DNA of 58,944 bases. Source: an uncultured Bacteroidales bacterium (GTDB lineage: Bacteria; Bacteroidota; Bacteroidia; Bacteroidales; Bacteroidaceae). Numbering within the stretch: position 1 is the first letter of the stretch; every line of letters starts with the position of its first letter. The notes under the pieces were generated by a model. That model made no database searches, had not been told where the DNA came from, and saw nothing but the letters and a program-made list of their open reading frames with translations. The position numbers and the translations under genes were made by a program. Location of the stretch: the NCBI GenBank assembly GCA_947303715.1, contig CAMYYY010000013.1:1-58944 (forward strand), written 5' to 3'. Below are positions 1 to 7,479 of the stretch, one piece after another.

Positions 1-76
1 TATCGAGACAATAAAACAATTCTAAAGTTGTTGCGTTATTAATTTGAATCCTGCGATTGTTAACGTCTGTTAAAGT

Positions 77-260
77 GTTAACTTGTTACCTTGTTACCTA
101 AGTCCTCAGGCACGCGGCGTGCGCGTTCTCTCTTTATATGGAAATATATGTAGGGAATAATATATATATATTTAAAATCTAACCTTTGTTCCATTTAAAT
201 ACTGCGCGCGTGCAGGAGGAAAAGTTAACAAGGTAACAAGGTAACAAAGTAACAACTTTT
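77..260. repeat. Inverted pair of 8-bp tandem-repeat blocks
   Basis: Copies of an 8-bp unit (GTTACCTT) occupy 77-98 and the complementary form (AAGGTAAC) occupies 223-256, so the two blocks pair over at least 16 bp. Between them lies a second GC-rich inverted stretch (around 108-130 and 201-220) and an AT-rich centre with runs of TA. The shape resembles a small non-autonomous element or a large hairpin. No coding capacity is evident. Confidence 0.7.
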
Positions 261-263
261 CCC

Positions 264-368
264 ACCGGGCTGTGAGCGTAGAGCACTGGGCTGCGGGCTC
301 AGTCCACCGGGCTGTGGGCGTAGAGCACCGGGCTGCGGGCGTAGAGCACCGGGCTGAACGCCACGGAA
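264..368. repeat. Tandem array, 5 units of 21 bp
   Basis: The motif ACCGGGCTG (one copy ACTGGGCTG) begins at 264, 285, 306, 327 and 348, exactly 21 bp apart each time, with GCGTAGAGC filling most of the rest of the unit. Open frames across it on both strands are low-complexity translations of the repeat. Confidence 0.85.
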
Positions 369-406
369 GCAAGGCATCCCCCCTGCCGTCCGTAAAAAAA
401 AGAAAA

Positions 407-440
407 TTGTTACTTTGTTACCTTGTTACCTTGTTACCTT
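407..440. repeat. 8-bp tandem repeat block
   Basis: About four further copies of the 8-bp unit seen at 77-98 (GTTACTTT, GTTACCTT) lie here in the same orientation. They are separated from the first blocks by the 21-bp array. Confidence 0.7.
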
Positions 441-482
441 TTTCGATTTTTCATCCGATGGCTCAGGAATACTCAAATAAAA

Positions 483-598
483 TTTGCTTTTTCGCTCGGC
501 TCACTCGTACCTTTAACCCCCTTCGGGGCTTTTAGATAGGGGTCGCCTCGGAAATATCCAAATAAATTTGGTATTTCGCTCGGCTCACCCTATCTTTG
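483..598 (+). promoter_or_regulatory. Tandem promoter module with internal hairpin (copy 1)
   Basis: Two promoter-like sites lie in tandem. The first has TTTG at 483-486 and TACCTTTA at 508-515 (21-bp spacer). The second has TTTG at 567-570 and TATCTTTG at 591-598 (20-bp spacer), a near-ideal Bacteroidota promoter 22 bp before the esterase ATG. Both spacers contain CGCTCGGCTCAC. Between them are a CCCC/GGGG hairpin followed by CTTTTA (517-533) and an inverted repeat CCAAAT-AA-ATTTGG (558-571). The whole module recurs at 11869-11983. Confidence 0.75.
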
Positions 599-620
599 CA
601 AACGAAAAAAGAAAAGCGAT

Positions 621-1565
621 ATGAAGAAGTCGATACTACTGCTCGTATGTGCTGCGATAGCCATCGCAGCAGCGGCACAGGAGCGCGTGTTCCTGCCGTC
701 AGGAGAGTTCAAGTTTGCCGAGCGCGACACGTGCAGCCTGTGGCTGGACATCTGGAACCCCACACCGGGGAGCGTGACAAGCATCGGGGGACAGCAGAAG
801 CCCACGGTGCTGTTTGTTTTCGGCGGAGGCTTCGTGGGCGGCGAACGCAACAACGGCTATCAGCGCCAATGGTTCAAGCGCCTCTGCGACGAGGGCTACC
901 ACGTCGTGGCCATCGACTACCGCCTCGGGCTGAAGGGCGTCAGCTGGGAATTCAGCATGAAGTTCCTCCACGCCGTTGAGCACGCCATCGACATCGCCGT
1001 CGAGGACCTCTTCAGCGCCACCCTCTGGCTGATAGAGCACGGCGCGGAGTACGGCATCGACGCGAACAACCTGGTGGTGAGCGGCTCGTCGGCAGGGGCC
1101 ATCACGGCGCTGCAGGCCGAGTACGAGATTGCCAACCGCACGAAGCGCTGCCCGCTGCCCACGACATTCAACTACGCCGGCGTGATGGCCTTCAGCGGCG
1201 CACTCTACAGCCACGAGGGCGGCCCATACTACAAGACCGAGCCCTGCCCCACCCTGCTCTTCCACGGCACGGAGGACAAAATCGTGACGTACAAAAAGAT
1301 GAAGATGGGACGCCGCTTCTTCGGCGGACTGGACCCGCTGGCGAAGATGTACAAGAAGAAGGGCTACAACTACAATGCCTACCGCTTCACGGGACATGGC
1401 CACGAGATTGCCTCGGCCATGACGCGCCTCATCCACGAGGAGCTGCGGTTCATGGAAACGAACGTCATGCGCGGCAAGAAGCGTATCGTCGACACCCTCG
1501 TCGACGACCCCGACATCGAGATACCCGACTGGGCCAGCATGGACTTCAGGGCAATCTATAAATAA
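621..1565 (+). CDS. Secreted alpha/beta-hydrolase (carboxylesterase-like)
   Basis: A 314-residue protein with an N-terminal signal peptide (hydrophobic residues 5-18, likely cleaved after AAAQ). It has the layout of a carboxylesterase/BD-FAE-type alpha/beta-hydrolase: an oxyanion-hole motif FGGGF at about 67-71, a nucleophile elbow GSSAG at 155-159 (Ser157), an acid Asp in HGTED (219), and His259 or His261 in TGHGHE. Such enzymes cleave acyl or acetyl esters, often on plant glycans; the substrate cannot be read from the sequence. The ATG at 621 lies 22 bp after a consensus -7 box. The gene precedes the E2-E3-E1 operon by 28 bp and may be co-transcribed with it, but nothing ties its function to that pathway. 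Confidence 0.85.
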   Translation: MKKSILLLVCAAIAIAAAAQERVFLPSGEFKFAERDTCSLWLDIWNPTPGSVTSIGGQQKPTVLFVFGGGFVGGERNNGYQRQWFKRLCDEGYHVVAIDYRLGLKGVSWEFSMKFLHAVEHAIDIAVEDLFSATLWLIEHGAEYGIDANNLVVSGSSAGAITALQAEYEIANRTKRCPLPTTFNYAGVMAFSGALYSHEGGPYYKTEPCPTLLFHGTEDKIVTYKKMKMGRRFFGGLDPLAKMYKKKGYNYNAYRFTGHGHEIASAMTRLIHEELRFMETNVMRGKKRIVDTLVDDPDIEIPDWASMDFRAIYK

Positions 1566-1572
1566 TTATAAA

Positions 1573-1593
1573 ATTAGAAATTAGGAATTAGAA
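1573..1593 (+). repeat. 7-bp tandem repeat abutting the E2 start codon
   Basis: Three 7-bp units (ATTAGAA, ATTAGGA, ATTAGAA) run directly into the ATG at 1594. They therefore make up the whole ribosome-binding region of the E2 gene. Related ATTAGGA repeats occur at 14160-14190 and 58660-58690. Confidence 0.75.
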
Positions 1594-2952
1594 ATGGCAA
1601 CGGTTGTGATAATGCCCAAGCAAGGGCAGTCGGTAGAGAGTTGCATCATCACAGAGATACGGAAAAACGTGGGCGACAAGGTCAGCGTGGGCGACGTGCT
1701 GTTTGCCTACGAGACCGACAAGGCCTCGTTCGAAGAGGAGTCGAAGGTGGAGGGCACCGTGCTGGCGTGCTACTTCCACGAAGGCGACGAGGTGCCCTGC
1801 CTCACCGACGTCATGGTCATCGGCGCTGAAGGGGAAGAGGTGGTCCCCAAGAGACCCACCCCTGACCCCTCCCGTAAGGGAGGGGAGGAAGACCTCTCTA
1901 AATCTCCCCATGAGGAGAGTCTTGCCAGCGCAGAGCCATCGCACAATCCACTCCCCTCCCTCACGGGAGGGGTTGGGGGTGGGTCTTCCCTAATCTCCCC
2001 CCGTGCTCGCCGTCTGGCAGAAGAAAAGGGCATCGACTGGCGGAGCCTCAGCGGCTCAGGCCCCGACGGACGCATCATCGAACAGGATGTCATCGCCGCC
2101 TCGCATACCCAGGGCCGCCTCACGGGCAAAGCCCGCGCCATGCTGGCAGAGGGTAACCTCGTAGCCCCCACTCACGGCACCGGCCTCGCCGCAGGTGTTA
2201 GAGGCTGCGACCTGCAGGAGCAAATCGTAAATAGTAAATCGTCAAATAGTCAATTATATGATGATGTCCCCATGACGAACATGCGCAAGCTGATTGCCCG
2301 CGCCATGTACAACGCCCTGCAGAACTCGGCGCAGCTCACCCACCACCTGGGAGCCGATGCCCGCCGGATGCAGGCACTCCGCAAAATGGCCAAGAAGGCT
2401 CTTGAGGAGGGACGCATCGACGCCAACATCACCATCAACGACATGGTCTGCTATGCCGTCATCAAGGCGCTGAAGCAGTTCCCGAACGTCAACAGCCATT
2501 GTCTGGGCGAGAGCCTGCGCATCTTCCGCAAGGTAAACCTCGGCCTCGCCGTCGATACCGAGCGCGGACTGATGGTGCCCGCCGTACCGGCTGCCGACGA
2601 CCTCGACATCATCGGCCTCAGCAAAGCCCTCAAGCGGGTGGCCGACGACTGCAAGAAGGGCAGCATCAACCCCGACCTGCTGCGTCCCGAAGCCGCCTCG
2701 TTCACCGTCAGCAACCTGGGCAACTACGGCGTGGAAATCTTCACCCCCATCATCAACGTGCCGCAGAGCGCCATCCTCGGCGTCAACACCATCGTGCCCC
2801 GTCCGAAGGACCTCGGCGGAGGTGTCTTTGCCTTTGTGCCCTACATCGGCCTCAGCCTCACCTACGACCATCGCTCCATCGACGGCGGCGAAGCCACGCG
2901 TTTCCTCAAGACCATCGCCACGGAGATTGAAAACCTTGATATCACGTTCTAA
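1594..2952 (+). CDS. Dihydrolipoamide acyltransferase (E2) of a 2-oxoacid dehydrogenase complex
   Basis: A 452-residue E2 subunit, which transfers the acyl group from E1 to CoA. Domains in order: a lipoyl domain (1-82, lipoyl Lys43 in ETDKAS); a linker (about 87-131) made almost wholly of translated palindromic repeat DNA; a peripheral subunit-binding domain (about 134-169, starting SPRARRLAEEKG); a second linker containing a translated 7-bp repeat (about 210-221); and the catalytic acyltransferase domain from about 225 with the active-site motif TYDHRSIDGGEA near the C-terminus. Only one lipoyl domain is present. E3 and E1 follow on the same strand, so the three subunits form an operon. Pyruvate is the most likely substrate, but acetoin or a branched-chain oxoacid cannot be excluded. 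Confidence 0.9.
   Translation: MATVVIMPKQGQSVESCIITEIRKNVGDKVSVGDVLFAYETDKASFEEESKVEGTVLACYFHEGDEVPCLTDVMVIGAEGEEVVPKRPTPDPSRKGGEEDLSKSPHEESLASAEPSHNPLPSLTGGVGGGSSLISPRARRLAEEKGIDWRSLSGSGPDGRIIEQDVIAASHTQGRLTGKARAMLAEGNLVAPTHGTGLAAGVRGCDLQEQIVNSKSSNSQLYDDVPMTNMRKLIARAMYNALQNSAQLTHHLGADARRMQALRKMAKKALEEGRIDANITINDMVCYAVIKALKQFPNVNSHCLGESLRIFRKVNLGLAVDTERGLMVPAVPAADDLDIIGLSKALKRVADDCKKGSINPDLLRPEAASFTVSNLGNYGVEIFTPIINVPQSAILGVNTIVPRPKDLGGGVFAFVPYIGLSLTYDHRSIDGGEATRFLKTIATEIENLDITF
1852..1987. repeat. Palindromic GC-rich element inside the E2 gene
   Basis: Two inverted copies of a roughly 38-bp GC-rich unit (AGACCCACCCC followed by CCTCCC and GGGAGGGG) lie at 1852-1889 and 1949-1987, around about 60 bp. 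The element is a multiple of three in effect and stop-free in the frame used, so it is translated as the linker between the lipoyl and subunit-binding domains. Related copies: 6892-7018, 9839-10001, 15071-15143, 19427-19486 and 58831-58870. Confidence 0.8.
2222..2250 (+). repeat. In-frame 7-bp tandem repeat in the second E2 linker
   Basis: Alternating AAATCGT and AAATAGT units (four, with one extra C) encode the polar stretch IVNSKSSNSQ between the subunit-binding and catalytic domains. Repeats of this type are otherwise intergenic in this window. Confidence 0.6.
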
Positions 2953-2995
2953 CGAAATAGTAACTCGTAAGTCATCAAAAAGTAAAAATAGAATC

Positions 2996-4378
2996 ATGTT
3001 TGATCTTGCCATCATTGGCGGCGGCCCGGGCGGGTACGTAGCCGCAGAGAGAGCAGGCGCCCAAGGCCTGCAAGTGGTATTGTTCGAAAAGCGGGAGCTG
3101 GGCGGCGTCTGCCTCAACGAGGGCTGCATCCCCACCAAGACACTCCTCTATTCCGCAAAAGTATATGACTATGCCCGCCACGGCGACAAATACGGCATCA
3201 GCGTCGGGGACGCCTCGTTCGACTACGGCAAAATCGTGGCCCGCAAGGAGAAGGTGGTGAAGAAGCTCGTGGGCGGCGTAAAAGCCGCTATGCGGGGCCA
3301 CGGCGTTACCGTTGTCAAGGGCGAAGCGATGATTGAAGGCCGCTCTGCCGAGGGCATCGCCATCAGCTGCGGCGATGAAAAGTACACCGCCCGTAACCTC
3401 CTCATCTGCACAGGCAGCGAGGCTGCCGTGCCCCCCATCCCCGGACTGAAGGAGGCTGGCGACATCGTCGTCACCAACCGCGAAATCCTCGCCCTGCGTG
3501 AACGCCCTGAAGAGCTGGTGGTCATCGGCGGTGGCGTCATCGGCATGGAGTTTGCCTCGTTTTTCAACAGCCTCGGCACGAAGGTTACCGTCATCGAGAT
3601 GCTGCCCGAAATCCTCGGCGGCCTCGACGGCGAGATAAGCGCCCTGCTGCGCGGCATCTACGCCAAGAAGGGCATCGAGTTCCACCTCCGCTGCAAGGTT
3701 ACCGCCATCGAGGGCAATACCGTTGTCTATGAAGACCCTGACGGAAAGACTGAGCGCGTCAGCGGCACGAAGATACTGCTCTCCGTGGGCCGTCGTGCCA
3801 ACATCAGCGGCTTCGGGCTGGAGAACCTCGGCGTGGAGATGACGTTGAACAAGGGCGGCCGTCCCGTGGGCATCAAAGTGGATGAAAAGATGCGCACCAA
3901 CATCCCCGGCGTCTATGCCGCAGGCGACGTCACAGGCTTCAGTCTGCTCGCCCATACCGCCAGCCGCGAGGGTGAGGTAGCCGTGGGCACCATCCTCGGC
4001 CACGACGACCGTATGCGCTACGATGCCATCCCCGGCGTCGTCTATACCAACCCCGAGGTGGCAGGCGTCGGCATCACCGAGGAACAAGCGAAGGCAAAGG
4101 GCATCGATTATGACGTCCTCAAGCTCCCCATGGCCTTTGCAGGACGCTTTGTGGCCGAAAACGAGGGCGGCGAGGGCATCTGCAAGCTCATCGTCGGCAA
4201 GAAGTACCACGAGGTGCTGGGCGTCCACATGCTGGGCAACCCCTGCAGCGAAATCATCCACAGCTGCTGCATCGCCATCGAACAGGAGATGACCGTCGAG
4301 CAACTCCGCGAGGTTGTCTTCCCCCATCCCACCGTCAGCGAAATCATCAAGGAAACGGCTTTTTCAGTTCATAGTTAA
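2996..4378 (+). CDS. lpdA: Dihydrolipoyl dehydrogenase (E3)
   Basis: A 460-residue FAD- and NAD-dependent disulfide oxidoreductase that reoxidises the lipoyl group of E2. The ATG at 2996 opens directly onto the FAD Rossmann motif GGGPGG (8-13). The redox disulfide is Cys39-Cys44 in CLNEGC. A second Rossmann motif GGGVIG binds NAD, and a second FAD motif reads GVYAAGDV. The C-terminal dimerisation domain carries the catalytic His-Glu pair in HPTVSE. An open frame extends upstream into E2, but the FAD motif spacing fixes this start. The last residues (SVHS) come from a 7-bp repeat (GTTCATA, GTTAAGA) filling the 25-bp gap before E1. Confidence 0.95.
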   Translation: MFDLAIIGGGPGGYVAAERAGAQGLQVVLFEKRELGGVCLNEGCIPTKTLLYSAKVYDYARHGDKYGISVGDASFDYGKIVARKEKVVKKLVGGVKAAMRGHGVTVVKGEAMIEGRSAEGIAISCGDEKYTARNLLICTGSEAAVPPIPGLKEAGDIVVTNREILALRERPEELVVIGGGVIGMEFASFFNSLGTKVTVIEMLPEILGGLDGEISALLRGIYAKKGIEFHLRCKVTAIEGNTVVYEDPDGKTERVSGTKILLSVGRRANISGFGLENLGVEMTLNKGGRPVGIKVDEKMRTNIPGVYAAGDVTGFSLLAHTASREGEVAVGTILGHDDRMRYDAIPGVVYTNPEVAGVGITEEQAKAKGIDYDVLKLPMAFAGRFVAENEGGEGICKLIVGKKYHEVLGVHMLGNPCSEIIHSCCIAIEQEMTVEQLREVVFPHPTVSEIIKETAFSVHS

Positions 4379-4403
4379 GAGTTCAGAGTTAAGAAGAAAC
4401 AAT

Positions 4404-6881
4404 ATGTCCAAAGCACTTTATATTGATCCGAGAGAGATTCGGAAGAGTGGAGAAATCAAGCTCCCCACCATCCCCGTGATGCAATACGCCAAGAGCGTCA
4501 AGGACGAAGTTGCCGAAGGCCACTACACCACCGACGACCTGCTGCGCATCTACCGCGACATGCTCACCATCCGCGAGTTTGAGACCATGCTGAACCTCGT
4601 GAAGACCACGGGGGGCTACAACGGCGTGCCCTACAACAACCCGGGTCCTGCCCACCTCAGCGCGGGACAAGAGGCAGCTGCCGTCGGCATGGCCTACAAC
4701 CTCGATACCGACGACTACATCTTCGGCTCCCACCGCAGCCACGGCGAAATCCTCGCCAAGGGCCTCCGCTCCATTCAGATTCTCAGCGACGCTGAACTCA
4801 CTAAAGTCATGGAGGAATTCTGGGGTGGCGCCACGCTGAACGTAGCCAAGCGAGGCTACGAAGGCCACGACGTCAAGGAGCTGGGCATCCGCTTCCTCCT
4901 CTACGGCGCCATAGCCGAAATCTTTGCCCGCGAAACGGGCTTCAACAAGGGTCTCGGCGGCTCCATGCACACCTTCTTCATCCCCTTCGGCATCTTCCCC
5001 AACAACGCTATCGTGGGCGGCTCGGGCAGCATCTCCGTCGGCGCAGCACTCTATAAGAAGGTCAACCGCAAGCGCGGCATCGTCGTCTGCAACATCGGCG
5101 ACGGCGCCCTGGCACGCGGCCCCGTCATGGAGGGCATGACCTTTGCCAGCATGGATCAGTTCCGTACCCTCTGGGAGGGCGACATGAAGGGCGGCCTGCC
5201 CGTGCTCTTCAGCATCATGGACAACCAGTATGCCATGGGCGGACAGACGCGTGGCGAGACGATGGGCTACGACTTTGCAGCCCGCATCGGCGCCGGCTTC
5301 CGTCCCGATGCCATGCAGGCCGAGCGTGTTGATGGCTACGACCCCCTTGCCGTCATCGACGCCTTCCGCCGCAAGAAGGACGCCCTGCTTCGCAAGGAAG
5401 GCCCCTGCCTGCTGGACATCGTCACCTACCGCTACAGCGGACACTCGCCCAGCGACCAGGGTTCCTATCGCACGAAAGAGGAGCTGGAGGCCTGGCAGGC
5501 CGAGGACTGCATCGTCGCCTTCGGGCAGAAACTCATCGAAGCCGGACTGGCCACGCAGCAGCAGCTCGACGCCATCCAGCAGCAGATGAAGGACGTGCTC
5601 TTCGAGATGTACAAGCTCGCTATCGACGACACCCTCTCGCCCCGCATGGACCTCGTCAGGCAGGACGAGCTGTTGGGCGACATGATGTTCTCCAACCAGT
5701 CCGTCGACAGCCTCTCCGACGCCGTGCCCGAGGTCAACCATCCCCTGGACGAGAATCCGCGCGTCCGCCAGATTGCCGGCAAGGAGCGCTTCTACAAGGA
5801 TGCCGAGGGCAAGGCCGTCAGCAAGATGAAGTCCTACAACATCCGCGACGGCCTCTTCGAGGCTATCGTCGACCGCTTCTACAAGGATGCCAGCCTCGTA
5901 GCCTACGGCGAGGAGAACCGCGAGTGGGGCGGCGCCTTTGCCGTCTATCGCGGGCTGACCGAGGCCCTGCCTCCCCATCGCCTCTTCAACGCCCCCATCG
6001 CCGAGGCCGCCATCATCGGTACCGCCATCGGCTACGCCATGTGCGGCGGACGTGTCATCCCCGAAATCATGTATTGCGACTTCCTGGGCTGCTGCGGCGA
6101 TGAAATCTTCAACCAGCTGCCCAAGTGGCAGGCCATGTCGGGCAACATCCTGAAGATGCCCGTCGTCGTCCGCGTGAGCGTAGGCTCAAAATATGGAGCC
6201 CAGCACAGCCAGGACTGGACGTCGCTCTGCACCCACATCCCGGGTCTGAAGGTCGTCTTCCCGGCTACGCCCTACGATGCCAAGGGCCTCATGAACGCCG
6301 CCCTGCAGGGTACCGACCCCGTCATCTTCTTCGAGAGCCAGCGCATCTACGACAAGGGCGAGGAGTTCCACGCCGGTGGCGTACCCAAGGAGTACTACGA
6401 GATTTCCATCGGCGAGCCCGACGTGAAGCGCGTGGGCAAGGACGTCACCTTCCTCACTATCGGAGCCACGCTCTATCGCGCCCTTGAAGCAGCGGGTCGC
6501 CTGAGTGCCGAGTTCGGCATGGAGGCCGAAGTCATCGACGCCCGCTCGCTCGTGCCGTTCGACTACGCCCCCGTCATCGAGAGCGTCAAGAAGACCGGAC
6601 GCATCATCATAGCCGGCGATGCCACAGCCCGCGGCTCGTTCCTCAACGACCTTGCCGCCACCATCGCCGATGCCTGCTTCGACTACCTCGACGCACCTCC
6701 CGTGGTCCTCGGCTCGCGCAACTGGATCACCCCCTGCCACGAACTGGAAGAGGCCTTCTTCCCGCAGCCCTCGTGGTTCCTCGATGCCATCCACGAGCGC
6801 ATGGTACCCCTGCGCGGCTATGTCCCCACAGCCAACCTCACTACCGCCCAGCAGCTCCAGAGGGCAAAACGGGGAGTGTAA
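4404..6881 (+). CDS. 2-oxoacid dehydrogenase E1, alpha and beta subunits fused
   Basis: An 825-residue thiamine-diphosphate enzyme that decarboxylates the 2-oxoacid and acylates E2. The N-terminal half is E1-alpha (NNPGPAHLSAGQEA near 78-91; TPP/Mg motif GDGA at 232-235 continuing to DNQYA near 273). The C-terminal half, from about residue 475, is E1-beta (GEENREWGGAF, then the transketolase-like C-terminal domain ending in LRGYVPT). In many bacteria these are separate genes; fused forms occur in Bacteroidota. The order E2-E3-E1 is unusual but all three are on one strand with short gaps. The start at 4404 follows an AGAAGAAAC purine stretch. Substrate, probably pyruvate, is inferred. Confidence 0.9.
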   Translation: MSKALYIDPREIRKSGEIKLPTIPVMQYAKSVKDEVAEGHYTTDDLLRIYRDMLTIREFETMLNLVKTTGGYNGVPYNNPGPAHLSAGQEAAAVGMAYNLDTDDYIFGSHRSHGEILAKGLRSIQILSDAELTKVMEEFWGGATLNVAKRGYEGHDVKELGIRFLLYGAIAEIFARETGFNKGLGGSMHTFFIPFGIFPNNAIVGGSGSISVGAALYKKVNRKRGIVVCNIGDGALARGPVMEGMTFASMDQFRTLWEGDMKGGLPVLFSIMDNQYAMGGQTRGETMGYDFAARIGAGFRPDAMQAERVDGYDPLAVIDAFRRKKDALLRKEGPCLLDIVTYRYSGHSPSDQGSYRTKEELEAWQAEDCIVAFGQKLIEAGLATQQQLDAIQQQMKDVLFEMYKLAIDDTLSPRMDLVRQDELLGDMMFSNQSVDSLSDAVPEVNHPLDENPRVRQIAGKERFYKDAEGKAVSKMKSYNIRDGLFEAIVDRFYKDASLVAYGEENREWGGAFAVYRGLTEALPPHRLFNAPIAEAAIIGTAIGYAMCGGRVIPEIMYCDFLGCCGDEIFNQLPKWQAMSGNILKMPVVVRVSVGSKYGAQHSQDWTSLCTHIPGLKVVFPATPYDAKGLMNAALQGTDPVIFFESQRIYDKGEEFHAGGVPKEYYEISIGEPDVKRVGKDVTFLTIGATLYRALEAAGRLSAEFGMEAEVIDARSLVPFDYAPVIESVKKTGRIIIAGDATARGSFLNDLAATIADACFDYLDAPPVVLGSRNWITPCHELEEAFFPQPSWFLDAIHERMVPLRGYVPTANLTTAQQLQRAKRGV

Positions 6882-6885
6882 AAAA

Positions 6886-7479
6886 ATGAAGAAGCCTCTC
6901 CCCATCCCTCCCCTAAAGGGAAGGGAGCTCAATGCCGTAGGTCTCCCCTCCTTCAGAAGGGGTAAGGAGGATACTTCCCTCTCCCTTCCCTTTAGGGGAG
7001 GGATGGGGAGAGGCCTTTGGGGGTTGGTCTTCCTATTATTCCTTGCGGCCTGCTCCGCAGGCGACAACGTCTACCGCTATGCCGAGGGCGAGATACGGCT
7101 CGAGGTGGTCAGCGATTCGCTCAGCATCCTCCGTCACAACGCCAAGGACGGGCGTGAGGTGTCGTCGTTCAGCCTTCCCTACCCCACGTTCCGCCTCTGC
7201 TGTGGCGACCTGACGGGCGACGGCATCCCCGAGATCGGCGTCGGCGTCATCAAGCCCACGCGCTTCTCGCCCCAGCCGGACAAGCGCCTCTTCCTCTTCC
7301 ATCTCACCGAAGGGCGCCTCATACGCCCCCTCTGGATGGGCTCGCATGTGGGCGCTCGGCTCGACGACTTCAGCTTCGACGGCAACCTCATCCGCACTAC
7401 CGAGCTCGACGCCTCCGACAGCCTCATCCATCGTACCTATAAACTCAGTTCTTTCGGAATAAAACCAGTCAACCTATGA
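6886..7479 (+). CDS. Lipoprotein of unknown function with repeat-extended signal peptide
   Basis: A 197-residue predicted lipoprotein. The hydrophobic core GLVFLLFLAA and lipobox Cys start only near residue 46. Residues 3-44 are the translation of a palindromic repeat element (6892-7018) inserted right after the initial Met-Lys-Lys, giving a very long, Arg/Lys/Pro/Gly-rich n-region. The mature part has a motif like a calcium-binding FG-GAP/VCBS blade (DLTGDGIPEIGVGV) and resembles small beta-rich Bacteroidota lipoproteins. It begins 4 bp after E1, and its TGA overlaps the ATG of the DUF3160 gene (ATGA), so the two are translationally coupled. Whether export works with this n-region is unknown; a GTG or TTG start inside the element is possible. 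Function not recognised. Confidence 0.7.
   Translation: MKKPLPIPPLKGRELNAVGLPSFRRGKEDTSLSLPFRGGMGRGLWGLVFLLFLAACSAGDNVYRYAEGEIRLEVVSDSLSILRHNAKDGREVSSFSLPYPTFRLCCGDLTGDGIPEIGVGVIKPTRFSPQPDKRLFLFHLTEGRLIRPLWMGSHVGARLDDFSFDGNLIRTTELDASDSLIHRTYKLSSFGIKPVNL
6892..7018. repeat. Palindromic element, full inverted pair, inside a signal peptide
   Basis: A 36-bp arm at 6892-6927 (AAGCCTCTCCCC, CCTCCCCTAAAGGGAAGG) is matched by its reverse complement ending at 7018. The centre carries a smaller hairpin (CCCCTCCTTC/GAAGGGG) also present in the copies at 15071 and 19427. The full length is open in the reading frame used. Confidence 0.85.

Noticed and set aside
172..535. Open frames on both strands at the left end
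   Set aside because: They translate the 8-bp and 21-bp repeats into low-complexity sequence and have no start context; not genes.
6892..7018. Insertion sequence or transposon
   Set aside because: The element is about 130 bp, has no transposase and no clear target duplication; at most a non-autonomous element.
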